NCBI GenBank assembly: GCA_937925475.1
Contig: CALEWH010000009.1
Span: 1-21,669, forward strand
Direction: 5' to 3'
DNA from: an uncultured Clostridia bacterium
GTDB taxonomy: Bacteria; Bacillota; Clostridia; Christensenellales; UBA1242
Length of the DNA stretch: 21,669 nucleotides
The position numbers and the translations under genes are program-made. This document shows positions 6,959-14,702 of this stretch, one piece after another (within the stretch, counting starts at the first letter, position 1; each line of letters starts with the position of its first letter). Below the pieces are notes generated by a model. It was given only the letters and a program-made list of their open reading frames with translations. It ran no database searches and was not told where the DNA came from.

Positions 6959-7459
6959 TTATTTATTAAGTTTCATTCCGCAATATTCGCAAAAGTCCAA
7001 ACTTTGTGAAGTTAGTGCACCACAATTTTCGCATTTGATTTTTGCTTTACTATCTTTCAATTTTGTATTTGTGTTTAGTACTAAGTGGTCGTTATCCACA
7101 AATAGATAGCCCCTTAGATAACCTTTTGATATAAGTGTTGTGATAGTGGTTACTACTTGTTTTGGGTTTTGTGATAGTTGGTTGGAGATTTGTTGGACGG
7201 AGTAAATGTTTTCATTTTCGATTAGAGATAGCACATTTTTTAGTCCTACATACGAGCCGTAGTTTACCCATGTCATAGGCGAGCCATAAAATCCCAAAAC
7301 TGCAAGAATAATAGAAAGTGAAAGTAGTAGTGCAAAGTATGGATTTGCCACATGCATTGTACAAGTAAGGATAATCCCGACGACGCCTATTGGCAAAAAC
7401 ATTGTAAAAATAAGTGCACGCGCAAATGATTTTTTTATTGATTTATTAAGTGTATTCAT
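6959..7459 (-). CDS. Membrane protein with a winged-helix-like region and C-terminal zinc ribbon
   Basis: A 166-residue protein of unrecognised family with a clear layout. There are two membrane helices near the N-terminus (about 14-36 and 40-60), then a region (about 72-130) that reads like a winged-helix domain (SVQQISNQLSQNPKQVVTTITTLISKGYLRG, then a hydrophobic wing). It ends in a zinc ribbon with C143-xx-C146 and C157-xx-C160, the form of zinc-ribbon tails in membrane proteins of Gram-positive bacteria. It may be a membrane-anchored regulator that reports envelope state to DNA; this is inference. The ATG at 7459 has GGGGG at 7465-7469 as ribosome site. A palindrome lies over its promoter, which would suit autoregulation. 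Confidence 0.75.
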   Translation of the reverse strand: MNTLNKSIKKSFARALIFTMFLPIGVVGIILTCTMHVANPYFALLLSLSIILAVLGFYGSPMTWVNYGSYVGLKNVLSLIENENIYSVQQISNQLSQNPKQVVTTITTLISKGYLRGYLFVDNDHLVLNTNTKLKDSKAKIKCENCGALTSQSLDFCEYCGMKLNK

Positions 7460-7473
7460 AACAACCCCCGTTA

Positions 7474-7511
7474 GTTTGTGTTATTATATCACAAACATAT
7501 TTTGCTGTCAT
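7474..7511 (-). promoter_or_regulatory. Promoter with an overlapping palindrome before the winged-helix/zinc-ribbon gene
   Basis: On the minus strand: -35 ATGACA (7506-7511), a 17-base spacer, -10 TATAAT (7483-7488). A perfect inverted repeat GTTTGTG-N9-CACAAAC (7474-7496) is centred on the -10, the position of a repressor site. Confidence 0.6.
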
Positions 7512-7569
7512 TTTTTTAGTCGTTAATTTTAACAATATGTATGTGAAAAATGTATATTTTTGATTTTAC

Positions 7570-7598
7570 TTGACAAACACTTTTTTACATACTAATAT
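7570..7598 (+). promoter_or_regulatory. Strong promoter of mscL
   Basis: -35 TTGACA (7570-7575, perfect consensus), a 17-base spacer, -10 TAATAT (7593-7598). The expected start near 7605 is followed by AAGGAG at about 7615-7620 and the ATG at 7628. Confidence 0.8.
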
Positions 7599-7627
7599 AC
7601 AATGTAGAAAATTTAAGGAGTCAACAA

Positions 7628-8233
7628 ATGAAAAGAATCAAAGCATTTTTTCAAGAGTTTAGCAAGTTTGTAAGTCGCGGAAATATACTTGATATGGCTG
7701 TCGGCGTCATTATAGGTGGTGCGTTTTCGGCGATAGTAACAGCATTTACAAACAAAATCATTATGCCACTTATCAATTTGCTTTTGTCGATAGGCGGAGA
7801 CAATGGTCTTGAAAAAGCATACACATTTTTAAAAATAGTAAAAGACGAAACAGGTGTTATTGACCTAAGTCGAAGTATCTATATTGACTGGGGTGCATTT
7901 ATCACCGCTATCATCAACTTTTTAATTATTGCGATGACATTGTTTATTATAATGAAGATAATAATGAGAAGCGACCAACTATTTAAAGATTCGTGGAGCA
8001 AAGTTAAGAAAAACATTCCGACCGAAGAAGAACGCAAAGAACTTGAAGCGATGGGAGTTGACCACAAAAACAAAAAAGCATACCGCAAAGCCTTGGCCGA
8101 ACTTAGAGAGAGTAAGAAAGTTGTGCCTGCACCAGAGCCTAAAAAGCCAACACAAGAAGAACTTCTTACTGAAATTTTGGCCGAACTTAAAAAACAAAAT
8201 CAAAGTAAAGATGTAAATGTCGAAAACAATTAA
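7628..8233 (+). CDS. mscL: Large-conductance mechanosensitive channel MscL, long form
   Basis: The channel opens under high membrane tension to release solutes after osmotic downshock. The N-terminus FFQEFSKFVSRGNILDMAVGVIIGGAFSAIV (8-37) is the diagnostic MscL amphipathic helix and first membrane helix; the second spans about 86-113. The C-terminal TQEELLTEILAELKKQ (175-190) matches the cytoplasmic helical bundle that ends MscL proteins (compare LLTEIRDLLKEQ). At 201 residues it is clearly longer than the E. coli protein (136). The extra length is mainly a charged linker of about 50 residues (115-165) between helix 2 and the bundle, and a somewhat longer periplasmic loop. It is monocistronic with its own promoter and terminator. 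Confidence 0.95.
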   Translation: MKRIKAFFQEFSKFVSRGNILDMAVGVIIGGAFSAIVTAFTNKIIMPLINLLLSIGGDNGLEKAYTFLKIVKDETGVIDLSRSIYIDWGAFITAIINFLIIAMTLFIIMKIIMRSDQLFKDSWSKVKKNIPTEEERKELEAMGVDHKNKKAYRKALAELRESKKVVPAPEPKKPTQEELLTEILAELKKQNQSKDVNVENN

Positions 8234-8238
8234 AAAAG

Positions 8239-8269
8239 ACCTTCCTAAGTGGAAGGTTTTTTGTTTTTA
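8239..8269 (+). terminator. Terminator of mscL
   Basis: ACCTTCC (8239-8245) pairs with GGAAGGT (8251-8257) around loop TAAGT, followed by TTTTTTG. It begins a few bases after the mscL stop codon. Confidence 0.9.
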
Positions 8270-8302
8270 TAAGGTTTGTTTTTATAAATATTTTACATAT
8301 GA

Positions 8303-8329
8303 GAGTTGTTTGAGTTGTTTAAGTTGTTT
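8303..8329. repeat. Three tandem 9-bp units (GAGTTGTTT)
   Basis: GAGTTGTTT occurs at 8303-8311 and 8312-8320, then AAGTTGTTT at 8321-8329. AGAGTT (8302-8307) and AACTCT (8332-8337) also pair. It lies in the convergent gap between mscL and the YhhN-family gene; no function is evident. Confidence 0.7.
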
Positions 8330-8355
8330 TTAACTCTACTAAATAGATAATCATA

Positions 8356-9105
8356 TTATTTTCTTTGTGCATAATTTTTGTGTTGTAGCAAGATAGTAAG
8401 TCCAAGCATAAACTCTGCTGGATAATAAGTGTAAATGCAGAAATAATCAAACACAATATTGTTTCCTGCGAAGCAGTAAAACAACAACATCATATCACTG
8501 AAAAAGAATAGAAATGCGCCAAGCATAGTGATAAGGTTTTCGGTGCTTTTGCATGAGAAGTAGTTTCCGATAGCCTTTGCAAGCATAGAAGAAATAACTA
8601 TCGCATACACAATGATGACTGGCAACATTCCGTCAAACTCAAAGTGTGGATACAAAAATATAATAAGCATTGCGATAGCGATAAGCCCTAAAAACACGAA
8701 AAGGTCAATAAGGTTGAACTTATACATAAGGCAGAAGTAGATAAGAAAGAATATATGCCCGATTGCGAAAAGTCCAGCGCCAATAACAAAATGCTCAATA
8801 AGCACGATGTCACCGCTCATTGCAAAAATAAGTCCAATTAGCATAATAACGCCTTTCCAAAGGTTGTTTTTCTCTTGTGTCTTGTATAGTAAAATCAGGT
8901 TGAATAGTCCAGTAATCACAAATAGTCCGCTCGCAGTACTTTTAGTCACATACTTGACCCAAAGTGCCCCTCTTACTTGCATAAAAATGATAGCGGTTAT
9001 GATTTGAAGGATTGCTAAAACAATGTTTCCATAAAGTGCAACCTTTTTAAGTTTTGCTGATTTATCCATATTGTCTGATTTTTGTGCTTTTTCTATTGTT
9101 TCCAT
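8356..9105 (-). CDS. YhhN/TMEM86-family membrane protein (lysoplasmalogenase-like)
   Basis: A 249-residue polytopic membrane protein with about eight hydrophobic spans after a polar N-terminus of 20 residues. The family is recognised by two acidic motifs inside helices, SGD (97-99) and SD (203-204), by GH at 116-117 in the 'F..G...F..GH..' segment, and by the closing tyrosine-rich helix and Q241. In animals the family member TMEM86 hydrolyses lysoplasmalogens; the bacterial role is not established and membrane-lipid turnover is inference. The ATG at 9105 is preceded by AGGAGAG (9108-9114). The CYTH-like gene lies 32 bases upstream on the same strand, but a terminator-like hairpin sits in the gap, so the two may be only partly co-transcribed. 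Confidence 0.8.
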   Translation of the reverse strand: METIEKAQKSDNMDKSAKLKKVALYGNIVLAILQIITAIIFMQVRGALWVKYVTKSTASGLFVITGLFNLILLYKTQEKNNLWKGVIMLIGLIFAMSGDIVLIEHFVIGAGLFAIGHIFFLIYFCLMYKFNLIDLFVFLGLIAIAMLIIFLYPHFEFDGMLPVIIVYAIVISSMLAKAIGNYFSCKSTENLITMLGAFLFFFSDMMLLFYCFAGNNIVFDYFCIYTYYPAEFMLGLTILLQHKNYAQRK

Positions 9106-9116
9106 TTTCTCTCCTA

Positions 9117-9140
9117 AGAAAAAACGCTTATATAGCGTTA
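9117..9140 (-). terminator. Terminator-like hairpin between the CYTH-like and YhhN-family genes
   Basis: On the minus strand AACGCT-ATATA-AGCGTT (9123-9139) is followed by a run of T (complement of 9119-9124). The stem overlaps the stop codon of the upstream gene, and the T-run runs up to the ribosome site of the downstream gene. It may be an attenuating read-through point. Confidence 0.6.
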
Positions 9141-9833
9141 TTTCATATTAAACAAATACTCACGACCGATTAAAACATCGCTGTGTTTTAATTCGACCAA
9201 GGTTGGATTTGAGAAAGTAAGTTTTTTTATCACTTCGTCATACTCGGCTTTGCGGTCAATGGTTTCGCTGTCAAGTTCGACCATATCGATTTTTTGTTTT
9301 AACTTTTTATTTAGTGGAGTGGTGTATTCGGCAGATGTGAAAAATACAAACATCTTCAAGCCTGATATGTGATAACCACGATAGTACTCGCGTTTTTTGT
9401 TTACACTGATTATTGGTCTTATAAAATGCAAAGTGTTTGTTACATCGACACCCATTCCGGACGGAAGCAACTCGCCGATAGCATATGATACGAATTCGAG
9501 ATGTTGGATTATGCTGTCTTTTGACGGGATTTGGATTGCAAAAGTGTCGGGAAAGTCGCTCAAAAACTTTATGCGTTTGACTTCGCTTTCGTATCTTACC
9601 ACAAGGTCGCTAGTAAGTTTGTCTTTGTAGTCGTTTTTGTTGATGGTGATGCCGTGGGTTTGAAAGAAAAAATCAGGTGTGTCATAGTATGTTTTTATGC
9701 TCACATCTTTGTACATCGGGTCCCATCCAAAGCCCTTAAAACAACCACATCCCATTATCCTTTTGCGGTCTTTTTTTAAGTTGTCGACAGCAAACTTAGT
9801 CCCTAAGTAATTGCTCTTTTTTGCCTCTTCCAT
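9138..9833 (-). CDS. Protein with CYTH-like features, function unknown
   Basis: A 231-residue soluble protein. YYDTPDFFFQTHGITIN (49-65) resembles the strand-turn of CYTH/triphosphate tunnel proteins (YYDTPDxxLxxxG...), and later strands alternate charged and hydrophobic residues. The N-terminal ExExK signature of active CYTH enzymes is not visible, so catalytic activity is doubtful and the family call is tentative. The motif IMGCGCFKGFGWDPM (27-40) is cysteine- and glycine-rich and unexplained. The frame can extend to a TTG at 9869, but that TTG lies inside the promoter -35 box. The ATG at 9833 is chosen because it falls 8 bases after the -10 box. No ribosome site is seen, so the message may be leaderless. 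Confidence 0.55.
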   Translation of the reverse strand: MEEAKKSNYLGTKFAVDNLKKDRKRIMGCGCFKGFGWDPMYKDVSIKTYYDTPDFFFQTHGITINKNDYKDKLTSDLVVRYESEVKRIKFLSDFPDTFAIQIPSKDSIIQHLEFVSYAIGELLPSGMGVDVTNTLHFIRPIISVNKKREYYRGYHISGLKMFVFFTSAEYTTPLNKKLKQKIDMVELDSETIDRKAEYDEVIKKLTFSNPTLVELKHSDVLIGREYLFNMK

Positions 9834-9840
9834 ACATAGT

Positions 9841-9869
9841 ATTATATTATATGGAGGCAGTTTTTGCAA
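9841..9869 (-). promoter_or_regulatory. Promoter placed for a leaderless transcript
   Basis: On the minus strand: -35 TTGCAA (9864-9869), a 17-base spacer, -10 TATAAT (9841-9846; a second overlapping TATAAT at 9846-9851). Only 7 bases separate the -10 from the ATG at 9833, so transcription should start at or next to the start codon. Confidence 0.65.
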
Positions 9870-9985
9870 ATATATTAAAGGTCATTTTTGCATTTTTTGC
9901 GTGTGACAAAACAGTGTTTTTCTAAGATATAACAAAATGTGCCAAAACCCATCAAACAAAATTGCTCTCAATTTGTAGATTATTA

Positions 9986-10014
9986 TTGAAAAAAAACTTG
10001 TTATAATATATAAT
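9986..10014 (+). promoter_or_regulatory. Promoter of the lipoprotein-membrane protein-dnaB operon
   Basis: -35 TTGAAA (9986-9991), a 17-base spacer, -10 TATAAT (10009-10014). Start near 10021; GGAGAA precedes the ATG at 10031. Confidence 0.75.
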
Positions 10015-10030
10015 ACTTTATGGAGAAACT

Positions 10031-10912
10031 ATGAAAAGACTAAAATTTGTCAGTTTAATAATCTTGTTTGCTAGCATATTTTTGTTTGCTGGATGTGCAA
10101 ACATCGAGTACCAAAGACTAGTCGATGACTATGGTCAAATACTTGACAAAATCACAATCGAAGTTGATAGTCAAAAACTAAGTAGCGATGTTAATGTCGA
10201 CCACCTTGTGCAAAACATTGAGAGCGACCTTATAAACTACTACATTAGACCTATGGAACTAAGGCTTTTGCAATACAAACTTGACTATCCAACTGATTTC
10301 CACAATCTTCAATCACAAATCAAAATCGGAAGTGTCATTCACTCAGTCGATGAAGGGATATACAAAATCAGTGTCGAAACCCTTTTTGCAAATAGCAAAG
10401 TTATGGCATATGTGTATGGTCACGATAGTAGCGAAGATGCTGATAGCAATAGTCCGCTACTTGAAAGTAAGAGTTTCTTTATCAAAAAATACGAACAACG
10501 CACCGACAATGTTTTTGGCGACATAACCACAATCGACCTAAATGGTGACAATGTGTATGAGAGATATCGCACATATGTTGGAGAAGAATATGATGCGAGT
10601 GATGTTACACTTACTCAAATTTATGGCAGTACCAATTCGCGTATGCGCACCAATGCCGACTCCACAATGGAGTACAATGGCTTTACTTGTCACTTGTGGG
10701 AGTTTAATGGTGCAGATAGCAGTAGAGAACTTGTGTTTTATTATGTCACAGCAAATACTACTGGTTGGTATGTGCTAGCACTAATCATCACCGCATTTAG
10801 TACTGCGATAATTGTAATTGTGTACTACACTCGTAAAAAATACGGCAAATACAAGACAAAACTAGATATGCCCTACACACCCAAACAAATAGATGATGAT
10901 AGTGAGGAATAA
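10031..10912 (+). CDS. Lipoprotein with a C-terminal membrane helix, function unknown
   Basis: A 293-residue exported protein. A basic N-terminus and hydrophobic stretch end in the lipobox LFAG-C22, so it should be lipid-anchored on the outer face of the membrane. About 220 polar residues with alternating strand pattern follow, then a second anchor near residues 246-266 and a short cytoplasmic tail with basic then acidic residues. The dual anchor (N-terminal lipid and C-terminal helix) is typical of DUF-type envelope proteins of Gram-positive bacteria, but I do not recognise the family. It is the first gene of an operon; its TAA overlaps the ATG of the next gene (TAATG), and dnaB follows. No enzymatic motif is visible. 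Confidence 0.8.
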   Translation: MKRLKFVSLIILFASIFLFAGCANIEYQRLVDDYGQILDKITIEVDSQKLSSDVNVDHLVQNIESDLINYYIRPMELRLLQYKLDYPTDFHNLQSQIKIGSVIHSVDEGIYKISVETLFANSKVMAYVYGHDSSEDADSNSPLLESKSFFIKKYEQRTDNVFGDITTIDLNGDNVYERYRTYVGEEYDASDVTLTQIYGSTNSRMRTNADSTMEYNGFTCHLWEFNGADSSRELVFYYVTANTTGWYVLALIITAFSTAIIVIVYYTRKKYGKYKTKLDMPYTPKQIDDDSEE

Positions 10913-11238
10913 TGGATAGATACCTGTTTGACAAAAGAATAGTAAAAAAACAATTACTCAAATATGGCATAATGTTTTTGATTGCGTTGCCTTTCGTGAT
11001 AACATTCAATATCCTATGTAGCGACCTTGGATTTTGGTGGTCGGTGTTAGTAGATATGGCGATAATAGGTTTTGTGGTGATAGTGAGTGAGATAGTGCTT
11101 GTTAGCATCAAAAACAAACGCATAAAAAAAGAAGCCGAGCAAGAAGAGCAACGCCGACTAATGTTGAAGGAAAAGCACAAACTTGCAAAGCAAAATCTTA
11201 AAAAACACAAACAAGAGAAAAACGAAAATAACAAATAA
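10912..11238 (+). CDS. Small two-helix membrane protein with a highly charged cytoplasmic tail
   Basis: A 108-residue protein of unknown family. Two membrane helices (about 19-36 and 43-65) are followed by a tail (66-108) made almost wholly of K, E, Q, R and N with coiled-coil character. The start overlaps the stop of the lipoprotein gene by one base, and dnaB begins 15 bases after its end, so the three are almost surely one transcript. The lysine-rich tail could bind nucleic acid, acidic protein or membrane lipid. A link with the replication helicase next door is possible but only contextual. Confidence 0.7.
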   Translation: MDRYLFDKRIVKKQLLKYGIMFLIALPFVITFNILCSDLGFWWSVLVDMAIIGFVVIVSEIVLVSIKNKRIKKEAEQEEQRRLMLKEKHKLAKQNLKKHKQEKNENNK

Positions 11239-11253
11239 TACAAAGGTGAAAAT

Positions 11254-12702
11254 ATGGCAAAGAAAGATAGCAGAGTGCTTCCACACAATGTCGAAGCCGA
11301 ACAAAGCGTGTTAGGATGTGTACTAATTGACCAAGACGCAGCATTTGCAATAATTGACGCACTAAAAACTACAGATTTTTATGTTGAAGCGCACCAACTC
11401 ATATTTGATTGTATGGGCGATGTACAAAGACGCAACCAACCAGTTGACTTCATCACACTTACTGACGAGCTTGACAAACGCGGGCTTATGGAGAAAGTAG
11501 GCGGTGCAGAGTACATCACGAGCCTTACAAATATAGTTCCTTCGACATCAAACTTTCGTCACTATGTTGACATAGTTAAGCGTGATAGTGTTTTGCGCCA
11601 ACTTATATCCGCATCGCAAGAGATAATAAACAATTCGTACGAAGGCGACGACAAAAACAAAGCCATAGCCTTTGCTGAGAAAAACATTTTTGAAATAGGT
11701 AAAAACGAAGAGCGTAGCAGTCTTACTCCAATCAAAGAGTCACTTGATGATGTAATCACAAAGTTTGAAGAAATCCAAAAGGGCAAGGGCAATGTGCAAG
11801 GTGTTCCGACTGGATTTTATGGACTTGACAAACTTACAAATGGTTTTCATGGTGGCGACCTAGTGCTTGTTGCAGCGCGCCCAGGTTTTGGTAAAACCAG
11901 TCTTGGCATGAACATCGTCAACTATGCAGCCATCAAAGGCAAAAAGAAATGTGCAGTGTTCTCGCTAGAAATGCCAAAGTCGCAAATAGCACAAAGAAGC
12001 CTATGCTCAGTCGCATATGTAGATATGGGAAAAGCACTTAAAGGCGAACTTAGTGTAAAAGAATGGAAGGACCTATGGGCAGCAAAGAGCAAACTTGCCG
12101 AAGCCGACATTTTTATTGACGACTCGTCACAAAATACACCATTTACAATACTTAGCAAATGTATGAAGATACAAAGAGAACGCGGACTTGACCTTGTTAT
12201 GATTGACTACCTTCAACTTATGTCGTCAGGTGGCAAAAACAAAGAAAACCGTCAAGTCGAAGTATCCGAGATTACTCGTAACCTAAAAATCGCCGCCAAA
12301 GAACTTAATGTTCCGATAATCCTATTGTCCCAACTTTCTCGTGCGGTCGAGAGTCGTACAGGTCACAAACCTATGCTTAGTGACTTGCGTGAGAGTGGTG
12401 CGATCGAGCAAGACGCGGATATAGTTATATTTATACACCGCCCAGACCAAGACAAAGCCACAGTCAGTGAGCAAACAATGGCCGAACTTGTTGTGGCAAA
12501 ACACAGAAACGGTGCTTGTGCCGACATACCTGTAAGGTGGTTGAGCAATATCACAACATTTAAAAACATCGAGAAAGATGCAAATGCACAAAGTCTTGAA
12601 GATACTGAGCCTTCGATTCCACCTAGTAGTGCAGATGTTCCGCAAGACCTGCCAGAAATTGTGCCTCTTGAAGATAGCGAAATCATTGATGATATTTTCT
12701 AG
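11254..12702 (+). CDS. dnaB: Replicative DNA helicase DnaB
   Basis: Hexameric 5'-3' helicase that unwinds DNA at the replication fork. The N-terminal domain (about 8-110, PHNVEAEQSVLGCVLID) is followed by a linker helix and the RecA-like domain. Visible motifs are Walker A ARPGFGKTS (208-216), the catalytic glutamate in SLEM (E239), Walker B VMIDYLQL (315-322, D318), the Q360 sensor region LLSQLSR, SDLRESGAIEQDAD (376-389) and the arginine-finger region KHRNG (416-420). At 482 residues it is slightly long because of an acidic, proline-rich tail (about 445-482). AAAGGTG precedes the ATG. It is the last gene of an operon with a lipoprotein and a small membrane protein, rather than following rplI as in many Bacillota. 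It ends in TAG and a terminator follows at once. Confidence 0.96.
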   Translation: MAKKDSRVLPHNVEAEQSVLGCVLIDQDAAFAIIDALKTTDFYVEAHQLIFDCMGDVQRRNQPVDFITLTDELDKRGLMEKVGGAEYITSLTNIVPSTSNFRHYVDIVKRDSVLRQLISASQEIINNSYEGDDKNKAIAFAEKNIFEIGKNEERSSLTPIKESLDDVITKFEEIQKGKGNVQGVPTGFYGLDKLTNGFHGGDLVLVAARPGFGKTSLGMNIVNYAAIKGKKKCAVFSLEMPKSQIAQRSLCSVAYVDMGKALKGELSVKEWKDLWAAKSKLAEADIFIDDSSQNTPFTILSKCMKIQRERGLDLVMIDYLQLMSSGGKNKENRQVEVSEITRNLKIAAKELNVPIILLSQLSRAVESRTGHKPMLSDLRESGAIEQDADIVIFIHRPDQDKATVSEQTMAELVVAKHRNGACADIPVRWLSNITTFKNIEKDANAQSLEDTEPSIPPSSADVPQDLPEIVPLEDSEIIDDIF

Positions 12703-12705
12703 TAC

Positions 12706-12732
12706 AAAGACACTTTCGGGTGTCTTTTTTAG
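12706..12732 (+). terminator. Terminator of the dnaB operon
   Basis: AAAGACAC (12706-12713) pairs with GTGTCTTT (12720-12727) around TTTCGG, followed by a T-run to 12730. Confidence 0.85.
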
Positions 12733-12761
12733 GTTTTGAGCATAAAGGCGCACGATATTGA

Positions 12762-12791
12762 TTGAAAAAACAATATTTGTTGTGTTATTAT
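12762..12791 (+). promoter_or_regulatory. Probable promoter of the AlaRS gene
   Basis: -35 TTGAAA (12762-12767) and -10 TATTAT (12786-12791) with an 18-base spacer. The region is very AT-rich, so the exact -10 is uncertain. The gene starts at 12820. Confidence 0.5.
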
Positions 12792-12819
12792 ATATACATA
12801 AATTATTAAAGGACAAACT

Positions 12820-14646
12820 ATGAAAAATATTACTAGCAAACAACTTAGAGAAACTTGGATCAAATATTATGAAGAGCGTGGCCACCACAACATTGGTGCT
12901 GTGTCCCTAATAGGAGATGGCAGTACAGGAGTTATGTTTAATGTAGCGGGCATGCAACCACTTATGCCATATCTACTAGGCAAGCCACATCCAGACGGAA
13001 CACGACTATGCAATGTGCAAGGTTGTGTGCGTACAGTGGACATTGACTCGGTGGGAGATGAGTCGCACTTTACTTTCTTTGAAATGATGGGAAATTGGAG
13101 CCTAGGCGACTACTTCAAAAAAGAAAAAACCAAATGGACATACGAGTTTTTGACCAAAGTGCTTGGCTTTGACAGCGCAAAACTATGTGCGAGCGTATTT
13201 GCGGGCGATGAAAACGCACCACGCGATGAAGAAACCGCAAGTTTGCTTGTGGGTCTTGGAATGAAAAAAGAAAACATTTTCTATCTTCCAAAGAGCGACA
13301 ACTGGTGGGAACTTGAAGGCACAGTTGGTACACCTTGCGGACCAGACAATGAGTGGTTTTATCCAAGATATGACACACCTTGTAGCGACAAATGCGACAT
13401 AACTTGCGAGTGTGGACGCTGGGTCGAGATAGGCAATGATGTGTATATGCAATACAAAAAAACAGAAAATGGTTATGTCGAACTTGACCACAAAAATGTC
13501 GACACTGGATTTGGTTTTGAAAGACTACTTATGTACGTTAATGGATATACTGACGGCTACAAAATAGATATTTTTGAGCCTGTTATCAAATATCTTGAAA
13601 GTGTTAGCGGTAAAAAATATGACGACGACGAAACAAATAGAAAAGCAATGCGTATTATTGCTGACCATATTCGTACATCGGTTATGCTTATCGGCGATAA
13701 AAACGGGATTGTTCCGTCAAACATCGGCGCAGGATATATCCTTAGACGACTTCTTCGTCGTGCTATCCGTTATGCACGCACTCTAAATATTGACTATTCG
13801 GCATTGTGTCAAGTTGCAAAAATATATATCGAAGAAATCTACACAGATGCATATCCACTTCTAGTCGAAAAAGAAGATTGTATTATCGAAGAAATAAATA
13901 AAGAAATCAACCGCTTTGGCAAAGTTCTTGAAGACGGCTTTAAGGAATTTGATAAAGTAATAAATGGCATTGAAAAGAAAAACGCCTTTATGAGCACAAA
14001 AGACCCAAACTATGTTTGTGAAAAGGTTATCTCAGGAAAGGCTTCGTTTAGACTTTATGACACATTTGGTTTCCCTATTGAGATGACTTGCGAATTGGCA
14101 GGCGAGCGCGGATACGAAGTTGATAAAAAAGGCTTTGATGAAGCGTTTAAGGAACACCAAGAAAAGTCAAAACAAGTCGGCACTTTCAAAGGCGGTCTTG
14201 CGGACAACAACGAAGACACAGTGTTTCTTCACACTGCTTGCCACTTACTTCAAGCGGGACTTAGACACTTTTTAGGTGACACTGTTTTCCAAAGGGGTAG
14301 CAATATCACAAGCGAAAGACTAAGATTTGACTTTTCATTTGGCAGACCTTTGACCGCTGAGGAAAAACAAGAAGTCGAAGACTGGGTTAATACACAAATC
14401 AAACGCGCATTGCCAGTTACTTGCGAAGAGATGAGCCTTGAAGACGCAAAGAAAAGTGGCGCTCTTGGCATATTTGACAACAAGTATGGCGAGAAAGTTA
14501 AAGTCTATACAATAGGCGATGTTTCTAAAGAAATTTGTGGCGGTCCTCACGCACAAAATACTTCCCAACTTCAAAGTTTTAAAATCATTAAAGAAGAGAG
14601 TAGTAGCGCGGGCGTTAGACGAATAAAAGCAGTTATTAAAAAATAA
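12820..14646 (+). CDS. alaS: Compact alanyl-tRNA synthetase lacking beta-barrel linker and C-Ala domain
   Basis: Class II synthetase that charges tRNA-Ala, 608 residues against about 870-880 usually. Motif 1 is around VMFNVAGMQPLMPY (38-51), motif 2 is RTVDID...HFTFFEMMGNWSLGDYFK (71-100) and motif 3 is GFGFERL (230-236). The cysteine-rich insert GRWVEIGNDVYMQY with upstream cysteines (188-212) and the helical tRNA-binding region to RLYDTFGFPIEMT (411-423) are present. The editing domain follows almost at once with both zinc-site motifs, HTACH (H471, H475) and CGGPH (C573, H577), and the protein ends at AGVRRIKAV. So the linking beta-barrel of about 100 residues and the whole C-terminal dimerisation/C-Ala domain are absent. 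The frame is clean with promoter and terminator, so this is not decay. It may be the only AlaRS or an AlaRS-related second copy. Confidence 0.88.
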   Translation: MKNITSKQLRETWIKYYEERGHHNIGAVSLIGDGSTGVMFNVAGMQPLMPYLLGKPHPDGTRLCNVQGCVRTVDIDSVGDESHFTFFEMMGNWSLGDYFKKEKTKWTYEFLTKVLGFDSAKLCASVFAGDENAPRDEETASLLVGLGMKKENIFYLPKSDNWWELEGTVGTPCGPDNEWFYPRYDTPCSDKCDITCECGRWVEIGNDVYMQYKKTENGYVELDHKNVDTGFGFERLLMYVNGYTDGYKIDIFEPVIKYLESVSGKKYDDDETNRKAMRIIADHIRTSVMLIGDKNGIVPSNIGAGYILRRLLRRAIRYARTLNIDYSALCQVAKIYIEEIYTDAYPLLVEKEDCIIEEINKEINRFGKVLEDGFKEFDKVINGIEKKNAFMSTKDPNYVCEKVISGKASFRLYDTFGFPIEMTCELAGERGYEVDKKGFDEAFKEHQEKSKQVGTFKGGLADNNEDTVFLHTACHLLQAGLRHFLGDTVFQRGSNITSERLRFDFSFGRPLTAEEKQEVEDWVNTQIKRALPVTCEEMSLEDAKKSGALGIFDNKYGEKVKVYTIGDVSKEICGGPHAQNTSQLQSFKIIKEESSSAGVRRIKAVIKK

Positions 14647-14650
14647 TCTA

Positions 14651-14680
14651 AAAGCAAGTCAGTTTTTGACTTGCTTTTTG
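14651..14680 (+). terminator. Terminator of the AlaRS gene
   Basis: AAAGCAAGTCA (14651-14661) pairs perfectly with TGACTTGCTTT (14667-14677) around GTTTT, followed by TT. Confidence 0.9.
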
Positions 14681-14702
14681 CTTCAAAACCTTGCCTTATT
14701 GA

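Noticed and set aside
8302..8337. Terminator for the YhhN-family gene formed by AGAGTT/AACTCT
   Set aside because: Six pairs around a 24-base loop with no U-tract is too weak to claim.
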